NCBI GenBank assembly: GCA_009841255.1
Contig: VXMD01000024.1
Span: forward strand, 1 to 64,000
DNA from: Candidatus Poribacteria bacterium
Lineage (GTDB): Bacteria; Poribacteria; WGA-4E; WGA-3G
Reading direction: 5' to 3'
DNA length: 64,000 nucleotides
The notes under the pieces were generated by a model, which worked only from the letters and a program-made list of their open reading frames with translations, was not told where the DNA came from and made no database searches. Position numbers and translations under genes: made by a program. Positions 1-9,222 of this stretch are shown in pieces; position 1 is the first letter of the stretch, and every line of letters begins with the position of its first letter.

Positions 1-7
1 TAAAAGG

Positions 8-81
8 CAGGCCAGGAGGGATTCGAACCCCCAACATTCGGTTTTGGAGACCGACGCTCTAGCCGTTGGAGCTACTGGCCT
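8..81 (-). tRNA. trpT: tRNA-Trp (CCA)
   Basis: The minus strand folds as a full cloverleaf: acceptor AGGCCAG pairs with CTGGCCT, the T arm carries GGTTCGAATCC, and the anticodon loop is CTCCAAA with anticodon CCA. No CCA is encoded after the discriminator G. It lies downstream of rpmG, as is usual before secE/nusG, which would be off the left edge. Confidence 0.95.
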
Positions 82-159
82 GCAAGTTTTTTGTAGGGAA
101 CCACACCTAACTTAATTTAACAGTTAGAGCAGTGTTGTCTGCGGCACCTACTCAAAAAG

Positions 160-312
160 TTATCGGGTTTCCTTGTGGGATGTATGCTTTCGACAGAAGC
201 GACAGTATTTCTTCCGTTCGTACCGGTTTTGGTTTGTCCGGCGGTTCCGGGTCGTCACATAATTCCGTTGGTTACATGCATCACATGCTAATGTTACAAT
301 GTCTCTGGGCAT
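160..312 (-). CDS. rpmG: 50S ribosomal protein L33
   Basis: A 50-residue, strongly basic protein of the large ribosomal subunit. It starts [18 protein letters not shown] and has two CxxC pairs (CDAC and CRFC), so it is the zinc-binding C+ form of L33. An in-frame start 69 bases further upstream would add a 23-residue tail read through the flank of tRNA-Thr; the ATG at 312 gives the exact family length and was chosen. The gene sits inside a tRNA cluster and is probably cotranscribed with it. The rpmG-trpT-(secE-nusG) order is common in bacteria. Confidence 0.93.
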   Translation of the reverse strand: MPRDIVTLACDACNQRNYVTTRNRRTNQNRYERKKYCRFCRKHTSHKETR

Positions 313-339
313 AATATGTACTCTACCTTCGATAAGTGG

Positions 340-412
<73 letters not shown>

Positions 413-429
413 AAAAATAAACGCCAACA

Positions 430-502
430 AGCGGGAGACGGGAATCGAACCCGCGACACATGGCTTGGAAGGCCAATGCTCTACCAGCTGAGCTACTCCC
501 GC
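430..502 (-). tRNA. tRNA-Gly (TCC)
   Basis: Acceptor GCGGGAG pairs with CTCCCGC; the anticodon loop CTTCCAA gives TCC. The T loop GGTTCGATTCC is canonical. Third tRNA of the operon. Confidence 0.95.
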
Positions 503-521
503 AGACTCTACTAAAAATAGA

Positions 522-603
522 TGGGGGCAGATGGATTCGAACCACCGTAGGCATAGCCAACAGATTTACAGTCTGCCCTATTTGACCGCTCTAGCATGCC
601 CCC
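522..603 (-). tRNA. tRNA-Tyr (GTA)
   Basis: Acceptor GGGGGCA pairs with TGCCCCC; anticodon loop CTGTAAA gives GTA. It has the long variable arm expected of a class II bacterial tRNA-Tyr. Confidence 0.95.
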
Positions 604-611
604 ATTAAAAA

Positions 612-683
612 AGCTGACGAGAGGAATCGAACCTCCAACCTAGTGATTACAAATCACTTGCTCTACCATTGAGCCACGTCAGC
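612..683 (-). tRNA. tRNA-Thr (TGT)
   Basis: Acceptor GCTGACG pairs with CGTCAGC; anticodon loop TTTGTAA gives TGT. First gene of the tRNA operon, about ten bases downstream of a consensus promoter. The Thr-Tyr-Gly-Thr order equals E. coli thrU-tyrU-glyT-thrT. Confidence 0.95.
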
Positions 684-693
684 AGCACTTTTA

Positions 694-722
694 ATTATAC
701 CCACTCTATCAGGAGTTGTCAA
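694..722 (-). promoter_or_regulatory. Sigma-70 promoter of the tRNA-rpmG operon
   Basis: On the minus strand TTGACA (722-717) and TATAAT (699-694) are both perfect consensus hexamers separated by 17 bases. The expected transcription start is a few bases before tRNA-Thr(TGT), as usual for stable RNA genes. Confidence 0.9.
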
Positions 723-798
723 GTGCCTTTCCGATTTTTGGGCGATTTTTTCGGCGAGAGGTTGTTTGGATAGGCGCGATTTTCGGCATTGACGAGAT

Positions 799-1143
799 TT
801 AAAGACCTTCCTCGCGCTCCTCTGGGTCGGCATCGCCCTCACGTGCGAGAAGTTCTTCATCGAATATATCACTCCCGTCATCTGAATCCTGTGAGTCGGT
901 AAAAATTGACGGTGTATTTTGAACCGGTGCTTTGGCTTCGCTTTTCTCAAAGTGAAGTTTACCTTCAACCAACTCTTGTGTTGCAATAGCGACAGGTTTC
1001 TTTTTCTTATCTGCAGTGCTTGAAGGCGCGATAGGTAAACCGTCTGCATTTATATCTCTGGCGCGTTTTGCGGCAATATTTACTGCGAGGTATTTATTTG
1101 ATACGCGTTTCACTAAGTCCTCATTGTAAACCACTTCGTTCAT
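799..1143 (-). CDS. rpoZ: DNA-directed RNA polymerase omega subunit
   Basis: The omega subunit binds beta-prime and helps assemble RNA polymerase. The first 65 residues show the Rpb6/omega fold signature: start, N(K/R)YLAVNIAAKRAR and later KPVAIATQELVEGKL. The rest of the 114 residues is a non-conserved, very acidic tail ending in DPEEREEGL; acidic omega tails occur in other phyla. A strong GAGGAG stands ten bases before the ATG at 1143, so the longer reading from 1215 is rejected. It is transcribed from its own consensus promoter. Confidence 0.9.
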   Translation of the reverse strand: MNEVVYNEDLVKRVSNKYLAVNIAAKRARDINADGLPIAPSSTADKKKKPVAIATQELVEGKLHFEKSEAKAPVQNTPSIFTDSQDSDDGSDIFDEELLAREGDADPEEREEGL

Positions 1144-1226
1144 TTGGTTTCTCCTCATTAAATATAGATTTAGAAGAAACCCCACTAAGCAGTGAGATTC
1201 TGCTTTGCTATCCAACGATTGCTAAT

Positions 1227-1255
1227 ATTATATAGTGTTTTTTGATGAAAGTCAA
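1227..1255 (-). promoter_or_regulatory. Sigma-70 promoter of rpoZ
   Basis: Minus-strand TTGACT (1255-1250), 17-base spacer, TATAAT (1232-1227), about 85 bases upstream of the rpoZ start. Confidence 0.8.
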
Positions 1256-1489
1256 GTTTATTTTTCACACCCGATGCCCGCTACGACCTCCCAAAACTAA
1301 AGCAGTGGGTTTTGTAGCGGAAGACTTGGGGCAATTATAGTAAGTCCAAAAATTAATGAGATACTCTTTGGCGGGCGAGGAGACCTACGAAGAAACACCC
1401 AAGCAAAAACCCCCTACGGAAACCGAAGCATCCCAATATTATTAAAATGTATTTTTAATTCTAAGTTTTACTATAAAATGGCAGAAAAG
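1256..1489. other. Intergenic region between rpoZ and mqnC
   Basis: No gene is visible. Positions 1390-1413 hold a fragment of a repeat family (GAAGAAACACCCAAGC then AAAAAC) that recurs near 26.35, 41.4 and 43.6 kb. The rest is AT-rich and unremarkable. Confidence 0.6.
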
Positions 1490-1518
1490 TTGACAAACCG
1501 ATTATAAAATGTTACAAT
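1490..1518 (+). promoter_or_regulatory. Sigma-70 promoter of mqnC
   Basis: TTGACA (1490-1495), exactly 17 bases, TACAAT (1513-1518), 65 bases before the mqnC ATG. Confidence 0.85.
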
Positions 1519-1582
1519 TGGGATATTAGATGGAATATTAGATTCGGCATTAGGACGCTTTATGAACCGAGGAAATTTGTAA

Positions 1583-2650
1583 ATGGACACGAACATCCAA
1601 CCTATTCTTGAGAAATCGCTTGTGGGCGAACGGTTAGACTTTGACGACTGTCTGACGCTTTTCAAGAGCCATGATCTACTTTCTCTGGGGCACGCTGCGG
1701 ATATTGTCCGCCAACGCAAGCATCCGGACGGCTACGTTACTTACATTGTTGACCGAAATATTAATTATACCAATTGGTGTTATGTGGACTGCGATTTTTG
1801 TGCTTTTTACCGCCATCGTCGAGACCCTGACGCCTATGTTATGGAACGGGAAGAACTGGGGCAAAAGATACAGGAAACACTGGATCTTGGCGGTGAGTTG
1901 ATTCTCATGCAAGGTGGATTGCATCCGAAACTCAAACTGGATTGGTACGAAGATCTGCTCCGCTGGATCAAAGCAAATTACCGCATTCATATCCATGGGT
2001 TTTCACCGCCCGAGTTGGACTGGTTCGCTAAGATAAACCGCATGTCATTGCGAGAGATGCTTATCCGGTTGCGAGATGCTGGACTTGATTCGATCCCGGG
2101 CGGCGGTGCAGAGATTCTCACTGACCATGCCCGCAATGAAATTAGTCCTAAGAAGTGCACTGCTGACGAGTGGCTGGAGGTTATGCGTCAGGGACATTTG
2201 GTCGGGCTGAAGTCGAGCGCGACAATGATGTATGGGCATGTAGAAAGTTACGCCGAACGCGTTGAACACCTCGTTCGGCTACGTGATTTGCAAGATGAGA
2301 CGGGCGGATTCACAGCGTTTATCTGCTGGTCACTACAACCTGCCAATACCCGTATGGATCATATCCCCCCGGCAGGGAGCTTTGAATATCTCAAAACGCT
2401 TGCTATTTCGCGCTTGTTCTTGGATAACTTCGATAATTTTCAATCTTCATGGGTAACTCAAGGTCCAAAGATCGGGCAATTATCACTTAAATTCGGCGCG
2501 AATGATATGGGTGGTACAATGATAGAGGAGAACGTCGTCAGCAAAGCCGGAACGGTCTATTGCATGCCGATTGAGGAGATCGAACGCACGATAGCCGAGT
2601 TAGGTTATATTCCCAAACGCCGCAATTTCTTTTATGAACACCTCAATTAA
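1583..2650 (+). CDS. mqnC: Cyclic dehypoxanthinyl futalosine synthase (radical SAM, MqnC)
   Basis: MqnC is a radical SAM enzyme that cyclises dehypoxanthinyl futalosine in the futalosine route to menaquinone. The 355-residue protein has the cluster motif C66-YVD-C70-DF-C73 (CxxxCxxC) directly after the family block VTYIVDRNINYTNW, and a GGGAEIL glycine motif further on. Length is normal. The long family-specific blocks favour MqnC over MqnE or CofH. No other mqn gene lies in the window. The gene is monocistronic with its own promoter; the ATG at 1583 follows GAGG weakly. It implies menaquinone-based respiration. Confidence 0.9.
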   Translation: MDTNIQPILEKSLVGERLDFDDCLTLFKSHDLLSLGHAADIVRQRKHPDGYVTYIVDRNINYTNWCYVDCDFCAFYRHRRDPDAYVMEREELGQKIQETLDLGGELILMQGGLHPKLKLDWYEDLLRWIKANYRIHIHGFSPPELDWFAKINRMSLREMLIRLRDAGLDSIPGGGAEILTDHARNEISPKKCTADEWLEVMRQGHLVGLKSSATMMYGHVESYAERVEHLVRLRDLQDETGGFTAFICWSLQPANTRMDHIPPAGSFEYLKTLAISRLFLDNFDNFQSSWVTQGPKIGQLSLKFGANDMGGTMIEENVVSKAGTVYCMPIEEIERTIAELGYIPKRRNFFYEHLN

Positions 2651-2708
2651 TCCCTCAACCCGACAAAGTGCCGAGCCCTCACATTGAGATTGCCCGCTTC
2701 GAGTTAAG

Positions 2709-4145
2709 ATGCCTGATACGCGTCCCAACATCCTTTTAATTACCACCGATCAGCAGCGTGGTGACTGTTTGGGCTTGGATCCGAACGGTCCGAACTGCCT
2801 GCAGACACCAAACTTGGATTGGATCGGTCGCACCGGCACGCATTTTCGCCGTGGATATGCTGAATGCCCGAGTTGTATTCCAGCTCGACGTAGTTTGATG
2901 ACAGGTACCGCACCAGCTGCTAATGGCGGGGTTGGCTTTAAAGGTGCACCGTGGAATCCACCGCATACCTTGGCAGGTGAATTGTCTGCAGCCGGTTATC
3001 AAACCGAGATGATCGGCAAACTCCACCTGACCCCATCGCGTAAACGTTACGGTTTCGATCATCTCCAACTGGCTGATGCGACTCGTGGAAATGATAACGA
3101 CTATGTCGACTGGTTGCGACAATATCACCACCGCAATGATGTTCATCCGGGTGTTGCGCACGGCGTCTCTGCTAACGGATGGGTCGGTCGCCCGCATCAT
3201 TTACCCGAAGAGCAGATGCATACTTTTTGGTGTATCGACCGCGCCCTTAATTTCCTGCAAAAACGTGACCCGACGGCCCCCTTTTTTCTCAATATTTCTT
3301 TTATAGATCCGCATCCACCGTTAACTCCACCGGCACATTATTACGAGCGCTACATCCGGCGAGATCTTCCTTCACCTGTGGTTGGGGACTGGGCACCCGA
3401 ATTCGAGGGAGCCCAAAAAGGGTTGGATCCAAACGCTTGGGAAATTTGCCTTGACGCCTACGATATGCAGTGTGCCCGTGCGGCTTATTACGGGATGATC
3501 AATTTTATCGACGATCAAGTCGGCCGCCTCATTCAGGCCATGAGCGGGTTGACGGATTGTTTGACCGTTTTCACCTCCGACCATGGCGAGATGCTGGGCG
3601 ATCACAACTTGTACCGCAAAACCTGGCCCTATGAAGCCTCAGCACGAGTGCCTTTTCTGATGCGGGCACCGGCGAAATGGGGCTACCCAAAAGAATGGAT
3701 CTGCCAGGGTCCCGTCGGTTTACAGGATATTATGCCCACCATTTTGGATGCCGCTGGGGTTGAGATCCCGAGGACCTGCACTGGTAGGAGTCTACTCCCC
3801 ATCATGCGAGGGGATACTGATCGGGTGCGGGATTATTTGCACGGCGAGCACTCCGGTTGTTACGATTATGGTCATGGTAACCACTATGTAACCGACGGAC
3901 ATCACAAGTACGTGTGGTATTCCCAAACTGGTCGGGAACATCTCTTCAATCTGCAGGACGATCCCCACGAAACACACGATCTGTCTGGATCGGAACCCCT
4001 CGTAACTCCTTGGCGGAATCGTTTGATCGAGTTTCTCCGTCATCGTCCCGAAGGCTTCACCGATGGCACAAATCTCATAGCGGGGCAAACGCATGATGCC
4101 TTACTGCCGGATTACCAACCCGATGCCATTTACCCCTATTTATAA
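2709..4145 (+). CDS. Sulfatase with formylglycine motif (arylsulfatase A family)
   Basis: A 478-residue sulfate-ester hydrolase. The maturation motif C56-I-P-A-R60 (CxPxR) within PSCIPARRSLMTG shows that Cys56 should be converted to formylglycine. N-terminal NILLITTDQQRGD supplies two metal-ligand aspartates and FTSDHGEMLGDH supplies the second metal site. The C terminus carries the usual sulfatase subdomain (DDPHETHDLS). No signal peptide is visible, so it looks cytoplasmic or non-classically exported. Substrate cannot be told; relatives act on sulfated glycans or choline sulfate. It starts 58 bases after mqnC, with no functional link evident. Confidence 0.88.
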   Translation: MPDTRPNILLITTDQQRGDCLGLDPNGPNCLQTPNLDWIGRTGTHFRRGYAECPSCIPARRSLMTGTAPAANGGVGFKGAPWNPPHTLAGELSAAGYQTEMIGKLHLTPSRKRYGFDHLQLADATRGNDNDYVDWLRQYHHRNDVHPGVAHGVSANGWVGRPHHLPEEQMHTFWCIDRALNFLQKRDPTAPFFLNISFIDPHPPLTPPAHYYERYIRRDLPSPVVGDWAPEFEGAQKGLDPNAWEICLDAYDMQCARAAYYGMINFIDDQVGRLIQAMSGLTDCLTVFTSDHGEMLGDHNLYRKTWPYEASARVPFLMRAPAKWGYPKEWICQGPVGLQDIMPTILDAAGVEIPRTCTGRSLLPIMRGDTDRVRDYLHGEHSGCYDYGHGNHYVTDGHHKYVWYSQTGREHLFNLQDDPHETHDLSGSEPLVTPWRNRLIEFLRHRPEGFTDGTNLIAGQTHDALLPDYQPDAIYPYL

Positions 4146-4316
4146 CGTGTGTTCAGAACATGCCCAGTGTCTATCAGGAAGGGAAAAAGAGGAAGGACTT
4201 ACCCGTCACACGCTGAAGTGTGGAGTCCCAGCCCAGAAGAGGATGCAAATATTTTACGCCGAACTTACGGTAATTTAGGAAACATCATCTCTTAATCATA
4301 TCGCGGACTTGAGTGT

Positions 4317-6275
4317 TCAACGATAATCTGGATGTATCCAGAGTTCACTCGCCTTTTTGCGTGCAGCGAACCAATTTAAATATGTTTCCCGCTTTTTTGC
4401 TTGAATGAGTGCTTGACGATGCCGCGCTTTCTCAGCCGGGTCCATTTGGAACGTTTCAATGTCGGGTTCCTCCCTCTCAACGAGTTGAACAATGTAGACA
4501 GAATTGTTTCCTTTGAAGGGACCCCCAATTTCATCAACCTTCAGCCGAAATGCAGCAAACATGGTTTCAGCCGAACTTCCCATACCGGCAATATAATCGC
4601 TGTTTGCGCTGAGTGCGAACAAATTACTTTCTTGGACAGAAAGCCGGTCTGTCGCTAAGCTCTCGGGGGCGTCATATTTCTCTAATAAGGCATCCAGAGA
4701 TGTAGCATCTGCCCGTTTATTGAACAGGTTTTGTGCATCCGTAAAGGCGTGCGCCTTGGATTTTTCGGTTTTCAGATCGCTGAAGACCTGTGGTTTGATT
4801 TCCGAAAAAAGTGGGATAGCCGCCGGTTTTTTTTCAAGAATGGTGGCAACAAAATAGGCTTCTACCTGTTCTCCACTCGATTTTTTCGCCTCAACAACCT
4901 TTATGACGTTCACTTCCATATCAAAGAGTTCTTCGATAAGTCCTTGATAGCCCCATCTTGCTCCAATTTGTGGGATAGTTGTAGCATCACGACTGAAGAA
5001 CCCGGTTTCCAAGGCAATAAGGGAAAGTTCCTTGTATCTCTCAAGCGCGAGAGCTGCTTCATAGTCCTGAATTTCGATTTCATATAGGAGGTCAGACGCA
5101 ACTTTTTTTGCCTCATCAACACCGCTGACCTGAATGAGTTTTTGTCGGATCTCGTATTGGATCTGGTCGAAAGATTGAACTTCTGGTGCTTTCTTCTCCT
5201 CCAACTTGATAATGTGATACCCAAATTGTGTTTCGACCAAACCGCTGACTTCTCCCGGTTCCAAGATGTCGAAAGCCGCCTCCTCAAAGGGTTTGACCAT
5301 GTCCCCACGTGCGAAGTAGTCTCCGGGTGGGAGTTTTGGGTTGCTGCCTCTCAATGCCCCGCCTTGTGCCCCGGAAGGTCCTTCCGAATGCGTTTTTGCG
5401 AGTTCGGCAAAATCAGCACCTGCTGCGAGTTCCTCGTTGATGGTTTTAAGGAGTTCTTCTGCGGCGGTTTTGATTTCTGACTTTTGTTCGTCAGTTGCGT
5501 TGTCAGGAAACTTTTTCAGGATATGGCGTGCTTTAACCACTTCTGGTGTCGTAAACTCCGCTGGGTTTTCCTCGTAATACGCAACAATGCCTTCGTCTGA
5601 AACGAGATCTACAGGATTCACCCTTATAAACTTTACATTCACCTGTTCTTCCGATTTATAGCGATCCCGATTTTTCTCAAAGTACGCCTCTGCTTCTGCG
5701 TCATCTATCTCAGTTGTTGCGGCATAATCGCTATGCTTAAATTCAATAAATTTCACTTTCGCCTTGTCCGACTCAAGTCGATAGGCTTGTTCCGCTTCAG
5801 TATCGGTTACCAACTCAAGCGACTGAACACTATCTCGGAGGGCAGTGGAACTGAGTTGTAGACGAACATTCTCTGTATAAAGGTCTGCTGCCCCGAATTG
5901 TTGGTAAAGATTGTACTGCTCGACTCGGGTTGCGTCACTCCGGATGTAACGTTCTATCTCAGCAGGACCGATATTTACACTTCCAAGTATGGTTTGTTGT
6001 ACCCAGCGATCAATGACCGATTTTTGGGTTGTTTCTCGGTCAGGCGCGCCGAATCTCTGGTTTCGTCTTTGAGATTCCAAATCATTGGCAACGGCAGTTT
6101 CAAATTCTCCACGTTTGACTTCTGTGTTATTAATTCTGAGAACCACTTCTCCCTCGGGACCTTCACCTCCGCCCCGCGTATTGCTGTAGAGGAACACTGT
6201 CCCCACAAGGAACACAATGGCAATTACCCACATAAAGAGTTGCGCAATAAATTTCTCGCGTAGAAAGATAATCAT
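4317..6275 (-). CDS. PpiD/SurA-like peptidyl-prolyl isomerase, membrane-anchored
   Basis: A 652-residue periplasmic folding factor. Residues about 12-31 form one transmembrane segment (MWVIAIVFLVGTVFLYS) that anchors an otherwise soluble protein, as in PpiD. A SurA-like N-terminal domain follows, then one parvulin (rotamase) domain from about 245 to 370, recognised by VKARHILKKF, the GxxFAELAKTHSEGP block and FGYHIIKLEEKK. The C-terminal part is long, helical and acidic. Probable role: chaperone and prolyl isomerase for proteins leaving the Sec translocon. It has its own consensus promoter. The 171 bases between its stop and the sulfatase hold nothing recognisable. Confidence 0.87.
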   Translation of the reverse strand: MIIFLREKFIAQLFMWVIAIVFLVGTVFLYSNTRGGGEGPEGEVVLRINNTEVKRGEFETAVANDLESQRRNQRFGAPDRETTQKSVIDRWVQQTILGSVNIGPAEIERYIRSDATRVEQYNLYQQFGAADLYTENVRLQLSSTALRDSVQSLELVTDTEAEQAYRLESDKAKVKFIEFKHSDYAATTEIDDAEAEAYFEKNRDRYKSEEQVNVKFIRVNPVDLVSDEGIVAYYEENPAEFTTPEVVKARHILKKFPDNATDEQKSEIKTAAEELLKTINEELAAGADFAELAKTHSEGPSGAQGGALRGSNPKLPPGDYFARGDMVKPFEEAAFDILEPGEVSGLVETQFGYHIIKLEEKKAPEVQSFDQIQYEIRQKLIQVSGVDEAKKVASDLLYEIEIQDYEAALALERYKELSLIALETGFFSRDATTIPQIGARWGYQGLIEELFDMEVNVIKVVEAKKSSGEQVEAYFVATILEKKPAAIPLFSEIKPQVFSDLKTEKSKAHAFTDAQNLFNKRADATSLDALLEKYDAPESLATDRLSVQESNLFALSANSDYIAGMGSSAETMFAAFRLKVDEIGGPFKGNNSVYIVQLVEREEPDIETFQMDPAEKARHRQALIQAKKRETYLNWFAARKKASELWIHPDYR

Positions 6276-6330
6276 ATTTTACAAGGCATCTCCTATTTAG
6301 TTTCTATTACTTTCAGACAAAGGTGTTAAT

Positions 6331-6359
6331 ATTATACCCGTAACCAAGCGAAATGTCAA
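6331..6359 (-). promoter_or_regulatory. Sigma-70 promoter of the PpiD-like gene
   Basis: Minus-strand TTGACA (6359-6354), 17-base spacer, TATAAT (6336-6331), 56 bases upstream of the start codon. Confidence 0.88.
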
Positions 6360-6495
6360 ATCAGGTCACTAAAAATAAAGTGGATTTTAGGATTGAGAAT
6401 AAAAATTTGCTAATTTTTGAGATTTGCTATATACTAATTGGGAAATATCAAGGGCGTTGCTTGCATGGCCTTCTCAAAACTCAGCAAGACACACG

Positions 6496-7416
6496 ATGCA
6501 GATTCGGGATGCAACAGATTTTAGCTTGAAATATACCTTAGAATCGGGACAGTCGTTTCGATGGAATCGAATAGATAACGCCTATTACGGTGTCGTGGCG
6601 GGGCGGATCTTCAAAATTTGTCAAGTCGGAACTACCTTGCGCGTTGAGAGTTCTGCCACCGAGGATAAGACGACCTTCGTACCATTTCTCCGACACTATC
6701 TCGATCTTGATCGGGATGTCCCAAAAATCCTTGCCAAAGTAGACAATGATGCTTATATCCATCGGACAATTGAGAAACTTTGGGGGATGCGCATTCTTAA
6801 CCAGGAACTCTGGGAAACGGTGGCATCGTTTATTCTATCTCAGAACAACAATGTCCCCCGGATTCGTGGGATTATCCGCCGACTTTCCGAGCGTTTTGGC
6901 GAGCAATTGACGTTTGCAGATTACGTGGATTATAGTTTTCCGAGTCCGGAAGTACTTGCAGCTACAACAGAGGATGAACTTCTCGCGTGTGGTGTCGGCT
7001 ATCGAGCAAGCTATCTTCGAGAGGCCGCAGCAGCCATTGTGAGTGGTGAACTTGTGCTTAAAACGCTGAAGGAGATGTCGTATCCTGAGGCAAAGCGTGA
7101 ATTAATGTGCTGCAAAGGTATAGGTGAGAAGGTAGCTGATTGTATCTGTCTGTTTTCGCTTGGACATCTTGCAGCATTACCGATTGATGTTTGGATAAAA
7201 CGAATCTTTGAAACACTTTATCTGCGTCGGCGTGCGACATACCATGAAATACGAGAGTTCGCGCACGCCTATTTCGGGGATAGCGTGGGGTATGCGCAGC
7301 AGTACCTTTTTCACTACGTCCATGAATATCCAGATTGGGCGGATGCTGAGCACCTATCGCTGATTGAAAGGCGTGTCACTGCTGCGGTGGAGAATCGTAA
7401 ATTCGCCGCGAATTGA
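6496..7416 (+). CDS. 8-oxoguanine DNA glycosylase, OGG1 family
   Basis: Removes 8-oxoguanine from DNA and nicks the abasic site. From the ATG at 6496 the protein has 306 residues: an OGG_N-like beta domain (about 1-95), then the HhH-GPD fold. The hairpin motif CKGIGEKVADCICLF contains the predicted Schiff-base Lys212, and PIDVW has the catalytic Asp231; the 19-residue spacing equals that of human OGG1 (K249/D268). Upstream in-frame starts (TTG at 6424) lack an RBS, and the N-terminal homology begins near DFSLKYTLESGQSF, so 6496 is preferred. OGG1-type enzymes are less common in bacteria than MutM. Confidence 0.88.
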   Translation: MQIRDATDFSLKYTLESGQSFRWNRIDNAYYGVVAGRIFKICQVGTTLRVESSATEDKTTFVPFLRHYLDLDRDVPKILAKVDNDAYIHRTIEKLWGMRILNQELWETVASFILSQNNNVPRIRGIIRRLSERFGEQLTFADYVDYSFPSPEVLAATTEDELLACGVGYRASYLREAAAAIVSGELVLKTLKEMSYPEAKRELMCCKGIGEKVADCICLFSLGHLAALPIDVWIKRIFETLYLRRRATYHEIREFAHAYFGDSVGYAQQYLFHYVHEYPDWADAEHLSLIERRVTAAVENRKFAAN

Positions 7417-7443
7417 TAAATATACCATTTTGGAGGAATAAAT

Positions 7444-7845
7444 ATGTCTGAAGTAACTGACCAAAGCATTGTATCGCTACTGGAGGAACGTGTCGAACTT
7501 GCGATTTCAACTGTCCAGGCGTTGAGAACAGAAAAGTTGGAACTTGAGGCTGAAATTGCCCGGCTCAACAATGATCTACTGCAACGCGATGCACAGATTC
7601 AAGATCTTGAAGATCATAATAGCGATCTTAGGGCGGAACTTGACTCAGAGCGTGCAGCCACTTCGGATGAACGATCAGAAATTCGCGAGAGACTTGAGGG
7701 TTTGATGGATGTTCTCATTGACTCAGATGAAAGTCCAATAGATACAGTCCATGAAGTCACTTTTGAGGCAGATACCGATGAGTCGGACGCGGATGCCACT
7801 GAAGCTGAGAAATCAGTAAGCCCAAGAGTTTTTGGGAGTGTTTAG
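7444..7845 (+). CDS. Acidic coiled-coil protein, function unknown
   Basis: A 133-residue protein with a near-perfect RBS (GGAGG, 7 bases before ATG). Residues about 15-85 show continuous heptads rich in Leu, Glu and Arg, predicting one long parallel coiled coil, similar in style to ZapB or other small cell-division or scaffold proteins, but with no specific signature. The last 50 residues are acidic and low-complexity (DESDADATEAEKS). It lies between a DNA glycosylase and a glycosyltransferase, 27 and 13 bases away, and is probably cotranscribed with both. I do not recognise a family. Confidence 0.7.
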   Translation: MSEVTDQSIVSLLEERVELAISTVQALRTEKLELEAEIARLNNDLLQRDAQIQDLEDHNSDLRAELDSERAATSDERSEIRERLEGLMDVLIDSDESPIDTVHEVTFEADTDESDADATEAEKSVSPRVFGSV

Positions 7846-7858
7846 GGACTAATTACTC

Positions 7859-9010
7859 GTGCGTGTCTTAGTCCTTTCTCATTCCTATATTATGAAGCCG
7901 TACCGGCGAAAGTTCGCTCTCATTGCGGAACGCCCAGATGTCACATTACGGGTTGTGGTGCCTGCACGTTGGTATGAAAGTTTCCAAGATATTGTCTTTG
8001 AACCAGACTCGGACACGTCGTGCGAAGAATTTCCTTGTCCAATTCGATTCTCGGGATACGGCAGTCGTTTCTACTACCGTCACGGTGTGAAATCTCATTT
8101 TCGAGATTTTCAACCGGATATTATCCACTTAGAGGAGGAAGCGTGGAGTCTCAGTGCCTTACAGGCAGTTCAGTTGAAGCGAAAATATTGCCCGAACAGT
8201 TGTTTCATCTTTCGCACATCACTGAGCATACCGACCAAACAGCGGTTTGGCTTTTTGCCTGTGTGGATTGAACGGCGTGTGTTTCGAGAAACGGATAGCG
8301 CTTTTCCATTGAGTGTGAATGCTGGCAAGATTCTGACCCAGCGAGGTTACACCGGACGACAAACTCCGTTTCCGAACGGCGTTGATGTGCGGCATTTTTA
8401 CAAGATGGACGTCAGCAAACTGAAGGATTCATTGCAGCTCAGCGATTGTTTTGTCGTTGGTTACGTCGGTAGATTACTTCAGATGAAGGGCGTTGATACG
8501 CTTCTTGCGGCTGTGGCGCGCCTCGTAAGTCAGGATACGACGCGTAGATATAAGCTTTTAATTGTCGGACAAGGTGAGGATAAACCGAGTTTTCAAAAAA
8601 CTGCCGAGACCCTTGGAATTTCTGAACATATTGTGTGGATAGACGCGGTGCCTCCTGAAGCAGTAGCCGCCTATATTAATTGTATGGACACGCTGGTTCT
8701 GCCATCTCGGACAACACCCGGATGGGTAGAATTCTTCGGTAGAGTCCTTATCGAGGGAATGGCATGCGAAGTGCCGGTTGTCGGTTCAGATTCTGGCGAA
8801 ATTCCGCACGTGATTAATAGCGCGGGACTTATCTTCCCTGAGGCAGATATAGAGGCTTTGGCAGAACGGATACATCGCATTGCACACGATGCCAGTTTAC
8901 GGAACAATTTGATTGAAGGTGGACTTAACCGCGTCAAGGATTTTACATGGGAGACGATTGCGGAACAGACGTATCAAGTATATCACGAATTGCTTGAGGG
9001 TACTTCGTAG
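7859..9010 (+). CDS. Glycosyltransferase family 4
   Basis: A 383-residue GT-B enzyme that transfers a sugar from a nucleotide donor, likely to a surface polysaccharide or lipid. The N-terminal half has the acceptor-side Rossmann fold (MRVLVLSHSYIMKPYRRKF); the C-terminal half holds GYVGRLLQMKGVDTLL, the donor-site stretch WVEFFGRVLIEGMACEVPVVGS with the conserved ExxxxxxxE pair, then SGEIPHVI. The start is a GTG at 7859, 13 bases after the coiled-coil gene. Family is certain, substrate unknown. Confidence 0.9.
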   Translation: MRVLVLSHSYIMKPYRRKFALIAERPDVTLRVVVPARWYESFQDIVFEPDSDTSCEEFPCPIRFSGYGSRFYYRHGVKSHFRDFQPDIIHLEEEAWSLSALQAVQLKRKYCPNSCFIFRTSLSIPTKQRFGFLPVWIERRVFRETDSAFPLSVNAGKILTQRGYTGRQTPFPNGVDVRHFYKMDVSKLKDSLQLSDCFVVGYVGRLLQMKGVDTLLAAVARLVSQDTTRRYKLLIVGQGEDKPSFQKTAETLGISEHIVWIDAVPPEAVAAYINCMDTLVLPSRTTPGWVEFFGRVLIEGMACEVPVVGSDSGEIPHVINSAGLIFPEADIEALAERIHRIAHDASLRNNLIEGGLNRVKDFTWETIAEQTYQVYHELLEGTS

Positions 9011-9053
9011 GTTGACGACCGGAATTAGAATCAAGGAATAAGGAAAGAGGAGA

Positions 9054-9137
9054 TGCCCCCGACTGGACTCGAACCAGTATGCCAATTAAGGCACAGGCCC
9101 TCAACCTGCTGTGTATACCAAATTCCACCACAGGGGC
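9054..9137 (-). tRNA. tRNA-Leu (GAG)
   Basis: Class II tRNA: acceptor GCCCCTG pairs with CGGGGGC allowing one G-U; anticodon loop TTGAGGG gives GAG; long variable arm TGCC-TTAATT-GGCA; discriminator A. It stands alone, transcribed against its neighbours from its own promoter. Confidence 0.94.
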
Positions 9138-9149
9138 ATTGTATGGTTA

Positions 9150-9178
9150 ATTATACGTTACTGGGGTATCAATGTCAA
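9150..9178 (-). promoter_or_regulatory. Sigma-70 promoter of tRNA-Leu
   Basis: Minus-strand TTGACA (9178-9173), 17 bases, TATAAT (9155-9150), 13 bases before the tRNA. Confidence 0.9.
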
Positions 9179-9222
9179 ATTTTTTTGGGAGGATAAAAAA
9201 ATAACGATCGCGATTATCTCTC